Assembly (NCBI GenBank): GCA_022842185.1
Contig: JALHQB010000023.1
Span: 1 to 59,913 of the forward strand
Source of the DNA: Acetobacteraceae bacterium
GTDB taxonomy: Bacteria; Pseudomonadota; Alphaproteobacteria; Acetobacterales; Acetobacteraceae
DNA length: 59,913 bases
Direction: 5' to 3'
Part shown: in pieces, positions 16,489 to 24,723 of the stretch
How the letters are laid out: the number at the start of each line of letters is the position of its first letter
How positions within the stretch are numbered: position 1 is the first letter of the stretch
Position numbers and translations under genes: made by a program
Notes under the pieces: generated by a model
What the model was told of the DNA's origin: nothing
The model's input: only the letters and a program-made list of their open reading frames with translations
The model's database searches: none

Positions 16489-17462
16489 AGGCGCGCGCGC
16501 TGTGGACCGTCGCCGCCGGTCGCTGCGAGATCCGCGAGGAAGCCCTGCCGCCGCGCGCGCCCGACCATGCCCTGGTGCGCACGCTGGCGACCGGCATCTC
16601 GCGCGGCACCGAACGGCTGGTGCTGGCGGGCCGCGTGCCCGACAGCCAGCGCGATGTGATGCGCTGCCCGTTCCAGGCCGGCGATTTCCCCTTCCCCGTC
16701 AAATACGGCTACAGCGCCGTGGGCGTCGTCGAGAGCGGGCCGGAGGCGTTGGCCGGGCGCCGCGTCTTCTGCCTGCATCCGCACCAGGACCGCTTCGTCG
16801 TCCCGACATCGATGTGCATCCCGGTGCCGGACGCGGTGTCGGACGCCCGCGCGGTGCTCGCCGCGAATATGGAGACCGCCGTCAATATCCTGTGGGATGC
16901 GCGGCCGCTCGTGGGCGAACGCGCCCTCGTCATCGGCGCCGGCGTGGTCGGGCTGTTGGTCGCTGCCCTGCTGGCCCGCATGCCGGGGATGGAGGTGGTG
17001 GTCTGCGACATCGATGGACGCCGCCGCGCGGTGGTCGAAGCCCTCGGCGCCCGGTTCGCGGCGCCGGAGGACGCGCCCGGCGATCGCGACCTCGTGATCC
17101 ATGCCAGCGCGGACCCGGCCGGGCTGCGCCGCGCGCTTGAACTCTGCGCGTTCGAGGCGCGGATCATCGAGGCATCCTGGTACGGCACGCGCGAAGCCAC
17201 GCTGCCCTTGGGCGAGGCCTTCCACGCGCGGCGGCTGCAGATCGTCTCGACCCAGGTCGGCGCGGTGGCCCCGGTGATGCGCGGGCGGCGGACCCATGGC
17301 GAACGCATGGCGCTCGCCCTGTCGCTTCTGGCGGATGACCGGTTCGATGCCCTGGTCGGCCCGGCAACACGGTTCGACGACCTGGCTGGGGCGATGCCCG
17401 GATTGCTCAATCCCGCGCCGGGCGAAGCGGCGCCCCTTTGCCCTGTCGTCACCTACGACTGA
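16485..17462 (+). CDS. Medium-chain dehydrogenase/reductase, BchC-like, lacking the classic zinc motif
   Basis: From ATG 16485 the product has 325 residues with a GroES-like N-terminal part and a Rossmann part marked by ALVIGAGVVGLLVAAL (residues 148-163). Where alcohol dehydrogenases carry GxCxSD/GHE zinc ligands it has TGISRGTERLVLAG and KYGYSAVGVVE, as in BchC-type members. A HPHQDRF segment (98-104) replaces the structural loop. The start overlaps the reductase stop by four bases (ATGA). It probably oxidises or reduces an alcohol group of the cluster's product; substrate unknown. Confidence 0.75.
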   Translation: MKARALWTVAAGRCEIREEALPPRAPDHALVRTLATGISRGTERLVLAGRVPDSQRDVMRCPFQAGDFPFPVKYGYSAVGVVESGPEALAGRRVFCLHPHQDRFVVPTSMCIPVPDAVSDARAVLAANMETAVNILWDARPLVGERALVIGAGVVGLLVAALLARMPGMEVVVCDIDGRRRAVVEALGARFAAPEDAPGDRDLVIHASADPAGLRRALELCAFEARIIEASWYGTREATLPLGEAFHARRLQIVSTQVGAVAPVMRGRRTHGERMALALSLLADDRFDALVGPATRFDDLAGAMPGLLNPAPGEAAPLCPVVTYD

Positions 17463-17563
17463 CGGGCAGCCGGCGAGGCAACGATGCGGCCGCCGCGGCG
17501 TTTTCCTGACAACGCCGGGCCGCGACACGTCGCTGTGCTCGACCGGACCCGAAAGGACCCGCC

Positions 17564-17725
17564 ATGCCGGACGCTGAACGCAAGCTGCCACCCGATGCCC
17601 GAAACCCGACCACCAAGGCCCGCCAGGGGATCACCCTCGGCGTGATGCGCTGGGTATTGCTGGCCTCGCTCATCGGCGTCGTGGGGGCCTTCATCATCGC
17701 CTATGTCGTCATCTCGCCGTCATGA
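17564..17725 (+). CDS. Small single-pass membrane protein (53 residues)
   Basis: ATG at 17564 follows AAAGGA at good spacing and opens 53 codons ending with TGA at 17723-17725. The peptide has a charged head (MPDAERKLPPDARNPTTKAR) and one membrane helix (WVLLASLIGVVGAFIIAYVV). It fills the gap between the dehydrogenase and the PTPS-like gene on the same strand. The composition and ribosome site support a real gene, but I recognise no family. It could anchor the cluster's enzymes at the membrane; that is speculation. Confidence 0.6.
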   Translation: MPDAERKLPPDARNPTTKARQGITLGVMRWVLLASLIGVVGAFIIAYVVISPS

Positions 17726-17759
17726 AGTTGGGGCATGACTCCGCGACTTCATATCGTCA

Positions 17760-17794
17760 GCAGACCGGGGTGATTTCGCCCCGGCGGCATCTGC
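17760..17794 (+). other. Stem-loop in the leader of the PTPS-like gene
   Basis: CCGGGG (17765-17770) pairs with CCCCGG (17779-17784), and the flanking GCAGA and TCTGC can extend the stem with a bulge. It lies between the small membrane gene and the PTPS-like start at 17809, ending about 15 bases before the ATG. It could attenuate transcription or control translation of the distal genes. No known riboswitch class is recognised. Confidence 0.4.
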
Positions 17795-17808
17795 TCTAAA
17801 CAGGGGGC

Positions 17809-18213
17809 ATGTTCAGCCTCACCGTCGTCGACCACGTCATGATCGCCCACTCCTTCCGCGGGGAGGAATTTGGGCCAGCCCAGCGCCTCCACGGCGCCAC
17901 GATGGTGGTGGAGGCGGAATTCCGTGCGCCGAAACTCGACCATCTCAACCTGCTGGTCGACATCGCTGCGGCAAAGGTCGAGCTGCGTCGCATCCTCGAC
18001 GGCTTCGACTACCGCAATCTGGATGCCGAACCGCAATTCGCCGGGCAGAACACCACCACCGAATTCCTCTGCGCGCATATCCATCGACTGCTGTCGGTCG
18101 CGCTGGCCGAAGGCCGGCTCGGCGATGGCGGCCGGGCCGTAACAGGGATGAAGATCCTGCTGAAGGAAAGCCATGTCGCCTGGGCGGCCTATGAGGGGGC
18201 GCCCGCTTCGTGA
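17809..18213 (+). CDS. 6-pyruvoyl-tetrahydropterin synthase-like protein lacking catalytic residues
   Basis: The 134-residue protein has the T-fold PTPS/QueD pattern: VMIAHSFRG at the N-terminus, LHGATMVVEAEF, LLVDIAAAKVELRRILDGFD and a TTEFLCAHIHRLL helix, ending KESHVAWAAYE. Against the family, the zinc motif HGHNY reads HGATM (one His lost at residue 30), the catalytic Cys four residues before HGH is Ala24, and the Asp-His pair reads Asp67-Tyr68. The fold seems intact while normal PTPS chemistry should be impaired. Its stop overlaps the glycosyltransferase start (GTGA). Confidence 0.8.
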   Translation: MFSLTVVDHVMIAHSFRGEEFGPAQRLHGATMVVEAEFRAPKLDHLNLLVDIAAAKVELRRILDGFDYRNLDAEPQFAGQNTTTEFLCAHIHRLLSVALAEGRLGDGGRAVTGMKILLKESHVAWAAYEGAPAS

Positions 18214-19256
18214 CCGTGCATTTGCTGGTCCCCGCGCCCTTCGACGCGATTTCAGGCGGCTACAATTATGATCGGCGCATGGTCGAAGGCCTGCGCGCGC
18301 TCGGCGAGACGGTGGAGGTGGTCGAACTCCCCGGCAGCCACCCCACACCCGATGACGCCGCGACCGAAGGCGCGCGCGCCGCGCTGCACGACCTGCCGTC
18401 CGATGCGCGGATCGTCATCGACGGTCTGGGCCTGCCGGCCTTCCTGCCGCTCGCGCAGGACCTCGCGGAACGGCGCGCCGTCGCGCTGATCCACCATCCC
18501 ACGGCGCTCGAACACGGCGTGCCGGATGCGGCGCGCACCGTGCTCAAGGCCAAGGAACGCGCGCTGTTCGGCGCGATGGCGCGGATCATCTGCACATCGC
18601 CCCTGACCGCCCGGCGGCTGCCGGAGGAATTCGGCGCCGACCCCGCCCGCATCGGCGTGGTTGAACCCGGCACCGAGGAAGCCCCCCGCGCCGCGGGGTC
18701 CGGCGGGCCGGGCTGCGCCATCCTGTCCGTCGGCACCCTGGTTCCGCGCAAGGGGCATGACGTGCTGATGCGCGCCCTCGCCCGGCTGACCGATCTCGAA
18801 TGGACGCTTTCCATCGTCGGCGACGACCGGCGCGATACCACCCACGCGCAGGGGCTGCGTGCCCTGGCCGAGGAACTCGGCATCGCGGCGCGCGTGACCT
18901 TCGCGGGCGAAGCCTCCGGGGACGCTCTGGAGGCGCTGTATCATCGCGCCGACCTCTTCGCGCTGGCCACCCGTTGGGAGGGCTATGGCATGGCGGCGGC
19001 CGAGGCCATGGCGCGCGGCCTGCCGCTGGCGATCACCGCCGGCGGCGCGATCGCCGAGGTGGTGGTGCCGGGATCGGCCATCGTCTCCCCCGTCGATGAC
19101 GTGGTCTCGCTGTCGAAGGGCATGCGCCGGGCGATTTTCGACACCGACCTGCGCGCCGAGATGGCGGAGGCCGCCTGGACCGGCGGCCAGGCGCTGCCGC
19201 GCTGGCCCGACCGCGCCGAGGCCTTCCGCGCCGAGATCGACAAGGCCTACGCCTGA
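18210..19256 (+). CDS. Family 4 (GT-B) glycosyltransferase
   Basis: The 348-residue protein starts with GTG at 18210, inside the PTPS-like gene end. The N-terminal half has the donor-independent Rossmann part (LLVPAPFDAISGGYNYDRRM). The C-terminal half has the GT4 signature ILSVGTLVPRKGHDVLMRAL and GYGMAAAEAMARGLPLAI, which includes the ExxxxxxxE-like nucleotide-sugar site. It would attach a sugar to the product of the reductase/PTPS-like cluster. Its stop overlaps the methyltransferase ATG (TGATG). Confidence 0.85.
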   Translation: MTVHLLVPAPFDAISGGYNYDRRMVEGLRALGETVEVVELPGSHPTPDDAATEGARAALHDLPSDARIVIDGLGLPAFLPLAQDLAERRAVALIHHPTALEHGVPDAARTVLKAKERALFGAMARIICTSPLTARRLPEEFGADPARIGVVEPGTEEAPRAAGSGGPGCAILSVGTLVPRKGHDVLMRALARLTDLEWTLSIVGDDRRDTTHAQGLRALAEELGIAARVTFAGEASGDALEALYHRADLFALATRWEGYGMAAAEAMARGLPLAITAGGAIAEVVVPGSAIVSPVDDVVSLSKGMRRAIFDTDLRAEMAEAAWTGGQALPRWPDRAEAFRAEIDKAYA

Positions 19257-20128
19257 TGGCGGAGGATTTCGACGGCGATTGGCTGGACCTGCGCGAACCC
19301 TATGACGCGGCTGCGCGCGACCTTGACCTTGGCGTGGCCTTGGCGATGTGGCTGCCGGCGCGGCCGCGCATCCTGGACCTCGGATCGGGCACCGGCAGCC
19401 TGATCCGCTGGCTGGGACCGATCATCGACCGGGCGCAGGCCTGGACCATGGTCGATGCCGACCCCGAATTGATGGCCCGCGCCTTCGACACCATGGCCGA
19501 GCGCGCCGAAGCCATCGGCCTGTCGGCAACCTTCCCCGGCAAGAAGACCCTGCTGGTCCATACGCCCGGCGGCGCCTGGCGGATCGAGGGATTGCTCGCC
19601 GATCTGTCCGAGGGGCCGGACATGCTGCCGCTGGACCGTGTCGATGCCGTGGTCAGCACCGCGCTGTGCGACCTGGTGTCGCAGGATTGGGTCGATCGGA
19701 TGGCGGCCGCCTGCGCCGCGCACCGCCTGCCCTTCTATGCCGCACTGAACGTGACGGGGCGGGAGCGGTTCTCCCCGCCCCATCGCGCCGATGCGCTGGT
19801 GATGCGCGGCTTCCGGCGCGACCAGCGGCGCGACAAGGGATTTGGCGGCGTGGCGCTTGGCGCGGCAGCCCCGGCGGCGATGGCGGCGGCCTTCGCGGCG
19901 CAGGGATATGCGGTGCATCGGGCACCGTCGGATTGGATCATCGACCGCCGCGCGCGGCATTTCACGCAGGAGATCGCGGCCGGCCACGCCGCCGCCGCGC
20001 TTGCCTGGGAACGCCGCGGCAGCGCGGCCATCACGGATTGGGCCGGCACACGGCACGCCCAGGCGATGGATGGGCTGCTGTCGGTCCGCATCGGCCATCA
20101 GGACCTGCTGGCACTTCCACCCGACTGA
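19256..20128 (+). CDS. SAM-dependent methyltransferase of the reductase/PTPS-like cluster
   Basis: The 290-residue protein shows motif I ILDLGSGTGSLIRWL, an acidic loop MVDADPELMARAF, and VDAVVSTALCDLVSQDWVD as motif IV. The C-terminus RHAQAMDGLLSVRIGHQDLL is unusual and may mark a specific subfamily. Start and stop are directly coupled to the preceding glycosyltransferase. It is the last gene of the overlapped run that begins with the RibD-type reductase. Confidence 0.82.
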   Translation: MAEDFDGDWLDLREPYDAAARDLDLGVALAMWLPARPRILDLGSGTGSLIRWLGPIIDRAQAWTMVDADPELMARAFDTMAERAEAIGLSATFPGKKTLLVHTPGGAWRIEGLLADLSEGPDMLPLDRVDAVVSTALCDLVSQDWVDRMAAACAAHRLPFYAALNVTGRERFSPPHRADALVMRGFRRDQRRDKGFGGVALGAAAPAAMAAAFAAQGYAVHRAPSDWIIDRRARHFTQEIAAGHAAAALAWERRGSAAITDWAGTRHAQAMDGLLSVRIGHQDLLALPPD

Positions 20129-20142
20129 CACAGGAGCCCGCC

Positions 20143-20628
20143 ATGACCGATGCCAAGCCGCCGATCGCCGTGGTCGCCGCCGAGGTGCCGCCGCGCGCGC
20201 GCCCATCGGGCTATCCGGCCGACCTCGTCGCCCGGATCGGCGGGCGGCAGAAAACGGTGCTTGGTGACCTGTTCGGTTTGAAGAATTTCGGCGTGAACCT
20301 CACGCGCCTGCCGCCCGGTTCGGCCTCCGCACTGCGCCACGCCCATGAAAAGCAGGATGAATTCGTCCATATCCTCGAAGGCGAGTGCATCCTGGTCACC
20401 GATGCGGGCGAGACGCCGATGCGGGCGGGGATGTGCGCCGGCTTTCGCGCCGGCACCGGCGACGCGCACCACCTAGTCAATCGCGGCGAGGCCGAGTGCG
20501 TCTACCTCGAAATCGGCGACCGCACGCTGTTCGAGACCGTGACCTACCCCGACGACGACCTGATGATCCTGCCGGGTCCGGACGGGAAAAGTGTGTACTA
20601 CCGCAAGGACGGATCGCCGATTTTCTGA
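20143..20628 (+). CDS. Cupin domain protein
   Basis: The ATG at 20143, behind CAGGAG, gives 161 residues with one cupin barrel. Motif 1 is LRHAHEKQDEFVHILEGE (His, His, Glu ligands) and motif 2 is GTGDAHHLVNRGEAEC (third His). The end DGKSVYYRKDGSPIF is typical of a widespread proteobacterial cupin group of unknown substrate. It lies 14 bases after the methyltransferase and 12 bases before otnK, so it could belong to either unit. Confidence 0.8.
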   Translation: MTDAKPPIAVVAAEVPPRARPSGYPADLVARIGGRQKTVLGDLFGLKNFGVNLTRLPPGSASALRHAHEKQDEFVHILEGECILVTDAGETPMRAGMCAGFRAGTGDAHHLVNRGEAECVYLEIGDRTLFETVTYPDDDLMILPGPDGKSVYYRKDGSPIF

Positions 20629-20640
20629 AGGAGGGCGGCA

Positions 20641-21900
20641 ATGCCCCTGTTGCTCGGCTGCATCGCCGATGATTTCACCGGTGCCACGGACCTCGCCAAT
20701 ACGCTGGTGAAGGGCGGCATGTCGGCCGTGCAGGTGATCGGCGTGCCCGATGGCCCGCTGCCGGAAGCCGATGCCGTCATCGTCGCGCTGAAGATCCGCA
20801 CCGCGCCGGTCGGCGACGCCGTCGGCCAGTCGCTGGCCGCTTGCGACGCGCTGACAAGCGCGGGTGCCAAGCAACTGTTTTGGAAATATTGTTCGACCTT
20901 TGACAGCACCGACCAGGGCAATATCGGCCCGGTGGGCGATGCGCTGCTGAAGCGGCTGGGGTCGGGCTTCGCCATCGCCTGTCCGGCCTTCCCGACCAAT
21001 GGGCGGACCATCTATCTCGGCCACCTGTTCGTCGGCGGCGCGCTGCTGAACGAGAGCGGGATGGAGAACCATCCCCTCACGCCGATGACCGACGCCAATC
21101 TGGTGCGCGTGTTGTCGCGCCAGGCGGATGGCGGGGTCGGGCTGGTCCCCTTCAACACCGTGGAACAGGGTGCCGCGGCGATCCGCCAGGCGATGACGCG
21201 GCTGGGCGAAGCCGGTCGCCGCTGGGCGATCGTCGATGCCGTGACCGACGCGCATCTGATGGCGATCGGCGAGGCCATCGCACCCCACGCGCTGGTCACC
21301 GGCGGTTCGGGCGTGGCGATGGGCCTGCCGGAGAATTTCCGTCGCGCCGGGCTGCTGCCCGCGCGGCCCGACGCCGATGCGCTGCCGCCGATGCAGGGCA
21401 TGGCGGCGGTGGTCGCCGGCTCGTGCTCGCGCGCGACGCTCGGGCAGATCGGGCTGGCGCGGGGCCATGTGCCGGTGCTCGAACTGGATGCGCTGGAGAC
21501 GCCCGATGCGGCGGCCATGGCCGCCCAGGCGCTGGCCTGGGTGGATGGCAAGCTGGAGGCCGCGCGACCGGTGGTGATCGCGGCTTCCGCGACGCCGGAG
21601 AAGGTTGCCGCGCTCCAGGCACGGCTTGGCCGGGATGCCGCCGGGGCGCTGGTGGAAGACGCGGTCGCCACGATCGCGGCGGGGCTGGTCGCGCGCGGCG
21701 TCGGGCGGCTGGTGGTCGCCGGGGGCGAAACCTCGGGCGCGGTGGTGCAGCGGCTTGGCGTGACCTCGCTGCGCATCGGGCCTGAGATCGACCCCGGCGT
21801 GCCCTGGACCTATGCGAACCCGACCGGCCTCCACCTCGCTTTGAAGTCGGGGAATTTCGGCGCGCGGGACTTCTTCCTCAAGGCCTTCGACCATGGATGA
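20641..21900 (+). CDS. otnK: 3-oxo-tetronate kinase, four-carbon acid sugar kinase family
   Basis: OtnK phosphorylates 3-oxo-tetronate at the 4-position using ATP. The 419-residue protein starts LLGCIADDFTGATDLANTL, the acid-sugar-binding motif of the DUF1537 kinase family, and has the ATP-binding C-terminal half with VAGGETSGAVVQRLG. The next gene, overlapping by eight bases, is the matching decarboxylase, which supports this specificity. There is no adjacent otnD or otnI. Confidence 0.9.
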   Translation: MPLLLGCIADDFTGATDLANTLVKGGMSAVQVIGVPDGPLPEADAVIVALKIRTAPVGDAVGQSLAACDALTSAGAKQLFWKYCSTFDSTDQGNIGPVGDALLKRLGSGFAIACPAFPTNGRTIYLGHLFVGGALLNESGMENHPLTPMTDANLVRVLSRQADGGVGLVPFNTVEQGAAAIRQAMTRLGEAGRRWAIVDAVTDAHLMAIGEAIAPHALVTGGSGVAMGLPENFRRAGLLPARPDADALPPMQGMAAVVAGSCSRATLGQIGLARGHVPVLELDALETPDAAAMAAQALAWVDGKLEAARPVVIAASATPEKVAALQARLGRDAAGALVEDAVATIAAGLVARGVGRLVVAGGETSGAVVQRLGVTSLRIGPEIDPGVPWTYANPTGLHLALKSGNFGARDFFLKAFDHG

Positions 21901-22525
21901 GGCGGCGCTGCGCGAGCAGCTCGCGACGCTGGGCGCGTCGCTGTTCCAGCGCGGCTATTCGGTGGGCACGGCGGGGAACATCTCCGTCCGGCTGGCGGAT
22001 GGCTACCTGATGACACCGACCAATTCCTGCCTCGGGCGGCTGGATCCGGCGCGCATCAGCAAGCTTGCACCGGATTGGTCGCATATCGGCGGCGACAAGC
22101 CGTCGAAGGAGGTCTTCATGCATCGCGCGGTGCTGACCGCGCGGCCTGATGCGGGTGCCGTGGTACATCTGCATTCCACCTACGCGACCGCCATTGGCTG
22201 CCTCGCCGAAGCGGGGGACACCGCGCCGATCCCGCCGCTGACGCCGTATTTCGTCATGCGCGTCGGGCGGACGCTGCCGGTCATCCGGTACTACCGGCCC
22301 GGCGACGGCGCCATGGAATCCGACATCCATGAGGCGGCGAAGGGTGCCAAGGCGGTGCTGCTCGCCAATCACGGCCCGGTGGTGAGCGGGAAGACGCTGG
22401 AAGATGCCGTCCATGCCGCGGAGGAGTTGGAGGAAGCGGCGCGCCTGGCGCTGCTGCTGCGCAATGCCGGCGCCCGCGCGCTGACGCCGGCGCAGGTGGA
22501 CGACCTTCTGGCCACCTTCGGCTGA
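21893..22525 (+). CDS. otnC: 3-oxo-tetronate 4-phosphate decarboxylase, class II aldolase family
   Basis: The 210-residue protein is a zinc-dependent class II aldolase-type decarboxylase giving DHAP-level products. Visible are the phosphate/backbone motif GYSVGTAGNISVRL, the zinc ligands in VVHLHSTYATA and a third His in LANHGPVVSGKTLEDA. SKEVFMHRAVL carries the catalytic Glu. It overlaps otnK and in turn overlaps the DUF4406 gene by one base. Confidence 0.88.
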   Translation: MDEAALREQLATLGASLFQRGYSVGTAGNISVRLADGYLMTPTNSCLGRLDPARISKLAPDWSHIGGDKPSKEVFMHRAVLTARPDAGAVVHLHSTYATAIGCLAEAGDTAPIPPLTPYFVMRVGRTLPVIRYYRPGDGAMESDIHEAAKGAKAVLLANHGPVVSGKTLEDAVHAAEELEEAARLALLLRNAGARALTPAQVDDLLATFG

Positions 22526-22860
22526 TGTGGATAATGGTCGCCGGGCCGTATCGGTCGGGCGGCGGCGAGGCGGCGGCGCGCGATGCGCACCTGGCCGCGA
22601 TGAACCGCGCCGCGCTGGCGCTGCTGCGGATGGGCCATGTGCCGGTGATCGGCGTGAACATGGCCCTGCCCGTCATCGCCGCGGCCGATGGCGATGCCTA
22701 TGACGAGGTGATGATGCCGCTGTCGCTCGCACTCGCCGAACGCTGCGGCGCCGTACTGCGGATCGGCGGGCCGAGCGCCGGCGCCGATGCCGAGCTCGCG
22801 CGTTTCACGGCCGCCGGCAAGCCGGTGTTCCGCGATGTCGCGGAAATCCCGCCGGCCTAA
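22525..22860 (+). CDS. DUF4406 (nucleoside deoxyribosyltransferase-like) protein
   Basis: A 111-residue protein starting MWIMVAGPYRSGG, with GHVPVIGVNMALP and GAVLRIGGPSAGADAELA. The pattern resembles the DUF4406/nucleoside 2-deoxyribosyltransferase-like fold that binds a nucleotide or phosphosugar. It is coupled to otnC (TGATG), so it may modify the acid-sugar pathway. No function is established here. Confidence 0.7.
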   Translation: MWIMVAGPYRSGGGEAAARDAHLAAMNRAALALLRMGHVPVIGVNMALPVIAAADGDAYDEVMMPLSLALAERCGAVLRIGGPSAGADAELARFTAAGKPVFRDVAEIPPA

Positions 22861-23000
22861 AGCGCGCACGCGCGGCATTGTGACGGCGCGACGGGGGGCG
22901 AAGGCATGATGGACGTCGCTCCGCGTCTTTCTCGACCTTTGGTTGCGGCGTTACGCTCCACCTGCACGGGCCGCGAGTGCCCGATGGGAAGGAACGCACC

Positions 23001-24131
23001 ATGCCGCCGCTTCACTGCTGGCGCCGGGGCCTGCTGGCCGCCGCTGCCCTGCTCCTCTCGGCCACCACCGCCCCGGCGCAACATGCCCACCCCCCGGCCG
23101 ACATGCCGCCGGGGTTCGAGGTTGATCCCCATTGGCCCAAGGCGCTGCCCAACAACTGGATCTTCGGCCAGGTCGCCGGGGTGGCGGTGGATCGGCGCGA
23201 CCATATCTGGATCGTCCATCGGCCACGCTCGCTGCAGGAACGCCAGGTGCTCGCGGGCCGCACGCCGCAGCCGACGATCTGCTGCGTGGCCGCGCCGCCG
23301 GTGCTCGTCTTCGACATGGGCGGCAACCTGCTGCGCGCCTGGGGTGGCCCCGGCCAAGGCTTCGAATGGCCCGAGAGCGAGCACGGCATCTATGTCGATG
23401 ACGAGGACAATGTCTGGCTCGCCGGCAATGGCCCGCGCGACCATCAGTTGCTGAAGTTCTCCCTGGACGGGCAGTTCAGGATGCAGATCGGCCGCGCCGG
23501 GGCTTCGACCGGCAGCAACGACACCGCGAACCTCAACCGCCCCGCCGATACCGAGGTGGATGTCCGCACGCGGGAGGTGTTCGTGGCCGATGGCTACGGC
23601 AACCGCCGCGTCATCGTGTTCAACATGGATAGCGGCGCCTATTTGCGGCACTGGGGTGCCTATGGCGAACGGCCGCACGACAATCGGTTGCCGGCCTATG
23701 ACCCGCTGCAGCCGCCGTCGCGGTCCTTCGCCAGCCCGGTGCATTGCGTGCGTCTGACGCGCGACGGGCTGGTTTATGTCTGCGACCGCGCCAACAACCG
23801 CGTGCAGGTGTTCCGCCGCGACGGGACCTTCGTGCAGGAATTCTTCGTGGCGCGGGAGACGCTGCTGAACGGGGCGATCGCCGATGTCGTGCCATCCCGC
23901 GATGCCGACCAGCGCTTCCTGTTCAGCGCGGACAACACCAATTCCGTCGCGCGCGTGCTGCGCCGGAGCGACGGCGCGGTGCTGTCCACCTTCGGGCGGA
24001 TGGGGCGCTATGCCGGGCAGTTCATGGTGCCGCACAACATCGCGGTGGACAGCACGGGCAACATCTACATCAGCGAGGTGGACACGGGGCAGCGCGTGCA
24101 GCGCTTCCGCCGGGTGGACCAGAGCCGGTAG
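23001..24131 (+). CDS. Secreted NHL-repeat six-bladed beta-propeller protein
   Basis: The ATG at 23001 gives 376 residues with a signal peptide (CWRRGLLAAAALLLSA, cleavage near APAQ). The rest has NHL-type blades: GVAVDRRDHIWIVHRP, GIYVDDEDNVWLAGNG, VFVADGYGNRRVIVF, VYVCDRANNRVQVF and NIAVDSTGNIYISEVD. It resembles peptidylglycine lyase-like propellers, but no substrate can be assigned. An in-frame ATG 24 bases upstream is less suitable for a signal peptide. Confidence 0.8.
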   Translation: MPPLHCWRRGLLAAAALLLSATTAPAQHAHPPADMPPGFEVDPHWPKALPNNWIFGQVAGVAVDRRDHIWIVHRPRSLQERQVLAGRTPQPTICCVAAPPVLVFDMGGNLLRAWGGPGQGFEWPESEHGIYVDDEDNVWLAGNGPRDHQLLKFSLDGQFRMQIGRAGASTGSNDTANLNRPADTEVDVRTREVFVADGYGNRRVIVFNMDSGAYLRHWGAYGERPHDNRLPAYDPLQPPSRSFASPVHCVRLTRDGLVYVCDRANNRVQVFRRDGTFVQEFFVARETLLNGAIADVVPSRDADQRFLFSADNTNSVARVLRRSDGAVLSTFGRMGRYAGQFMVPHNIAVDSTGNIYISEVDTGQRVQRFRRVDQSR

Positions 24132-24164
24132 TATCGCGGCACCTGTGCCGGAGAGTCATGCGCG

Positions 24165-24566
24165 ATGCCGATCACCCTCGCCCTCGTCGCGCATGACCGC
24201 ATGAAGCCGGCACTCGCCGCATGGGCCGCGCGCCATGCGGCGGAACTCGCCCCGCATGCCATCGTCAGCACCGCGACGACCGGCGCGACGATTGGCGCGC
24301 AATGCCCGGACCTGCCGGTCCGGCTGGTGAAGTCCGGCCCGCTTGGCGGCGACCAGCAGATCGGCGGCATGATCGCCGAGGGCGAGGTCCATGCGCTGAT
24401 CTTCTTCCCCGACCCGCTGGCACCGCAGGCGCATGATGTGGATGTGAAGGCGTTGCTGCGCATTGCGCTGGTCTATGACATCCCGGCCGCGTTCAGCCCG
24501 GCGACGGCGGATTTGCTGGTGGCGGGGGGGCTGCTGGCGACCCAGGCGCCATCGGCGCCGGGCTGA
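24165..24566 (+). CDS. mgsA: Methylglyoxal synthase
   Basis: MgsA converts DHAP to methylglyoxal and phosphate. The 133-residue protein has the family motifs LALVAHD (His10), KSGPLGGDQQIGGMIAEG with the catalytic Asp (residue 63), LIFFPDPL and HDVDVKALLRIA. The position after the otnK/otnC block, whose product is at the DHAP level, could be meaningful. It is convergent with, and slightly overlapped by, a small leftward lipoprotein candidate. Confidence 0.93.
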   Translation: MPITLALVAHDRMKPALAAWAARHAAELAPHAIVSTATTGATIGAQCPDLPVRLVKSGPLGGDQQIGGMIAEGEVHALIFFPDPLAPQAHDVDVKALLRIALVYDIPAAFSPATADLLVAGGLLATQAPSAPG

Positions 24567-24723
24567 CGCCGGCCTCCTCCGGTTCGATCTGCCTACATTC
24601 GACGAGGCCGTTCGGAATCTCGATGCAGCGATGACGCGGCGCGGAGGGCGGATCGGCCACGCAGCCCGCAAGCCACGCCAAGCCAAGCAACCCGATCACG
24701 TGGTGCACGACAGGATCAGCCAT
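24493..24723 (-). CDS. Small lipoprotein candidate
   Basis: This 76-codon frame starts eight bases inside the mgtC-like gene end and has a possible lipobox at residues 18-21 (LAGC) after a hydrophobic run VIGLLGLAWLAG. After it come two more Cys (HRCIEIPNGLVECRQIEPEE) and a Pro/Ala tail. It overlaps the 3' end of mgsA by 74 bases on the other strand. Coupling to the upstream gene and the lipobox support it; the lack of basic N-terminal residues argues against it. Confidence 0.4.
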   Translation of the reverse strand: MADPVVHHVIGLLGLAWLAGCVADPPSAPRHRCIEIPNGLVECRQIEPEEAGVSPAPMAPGSPAAPPPPANPPSPG

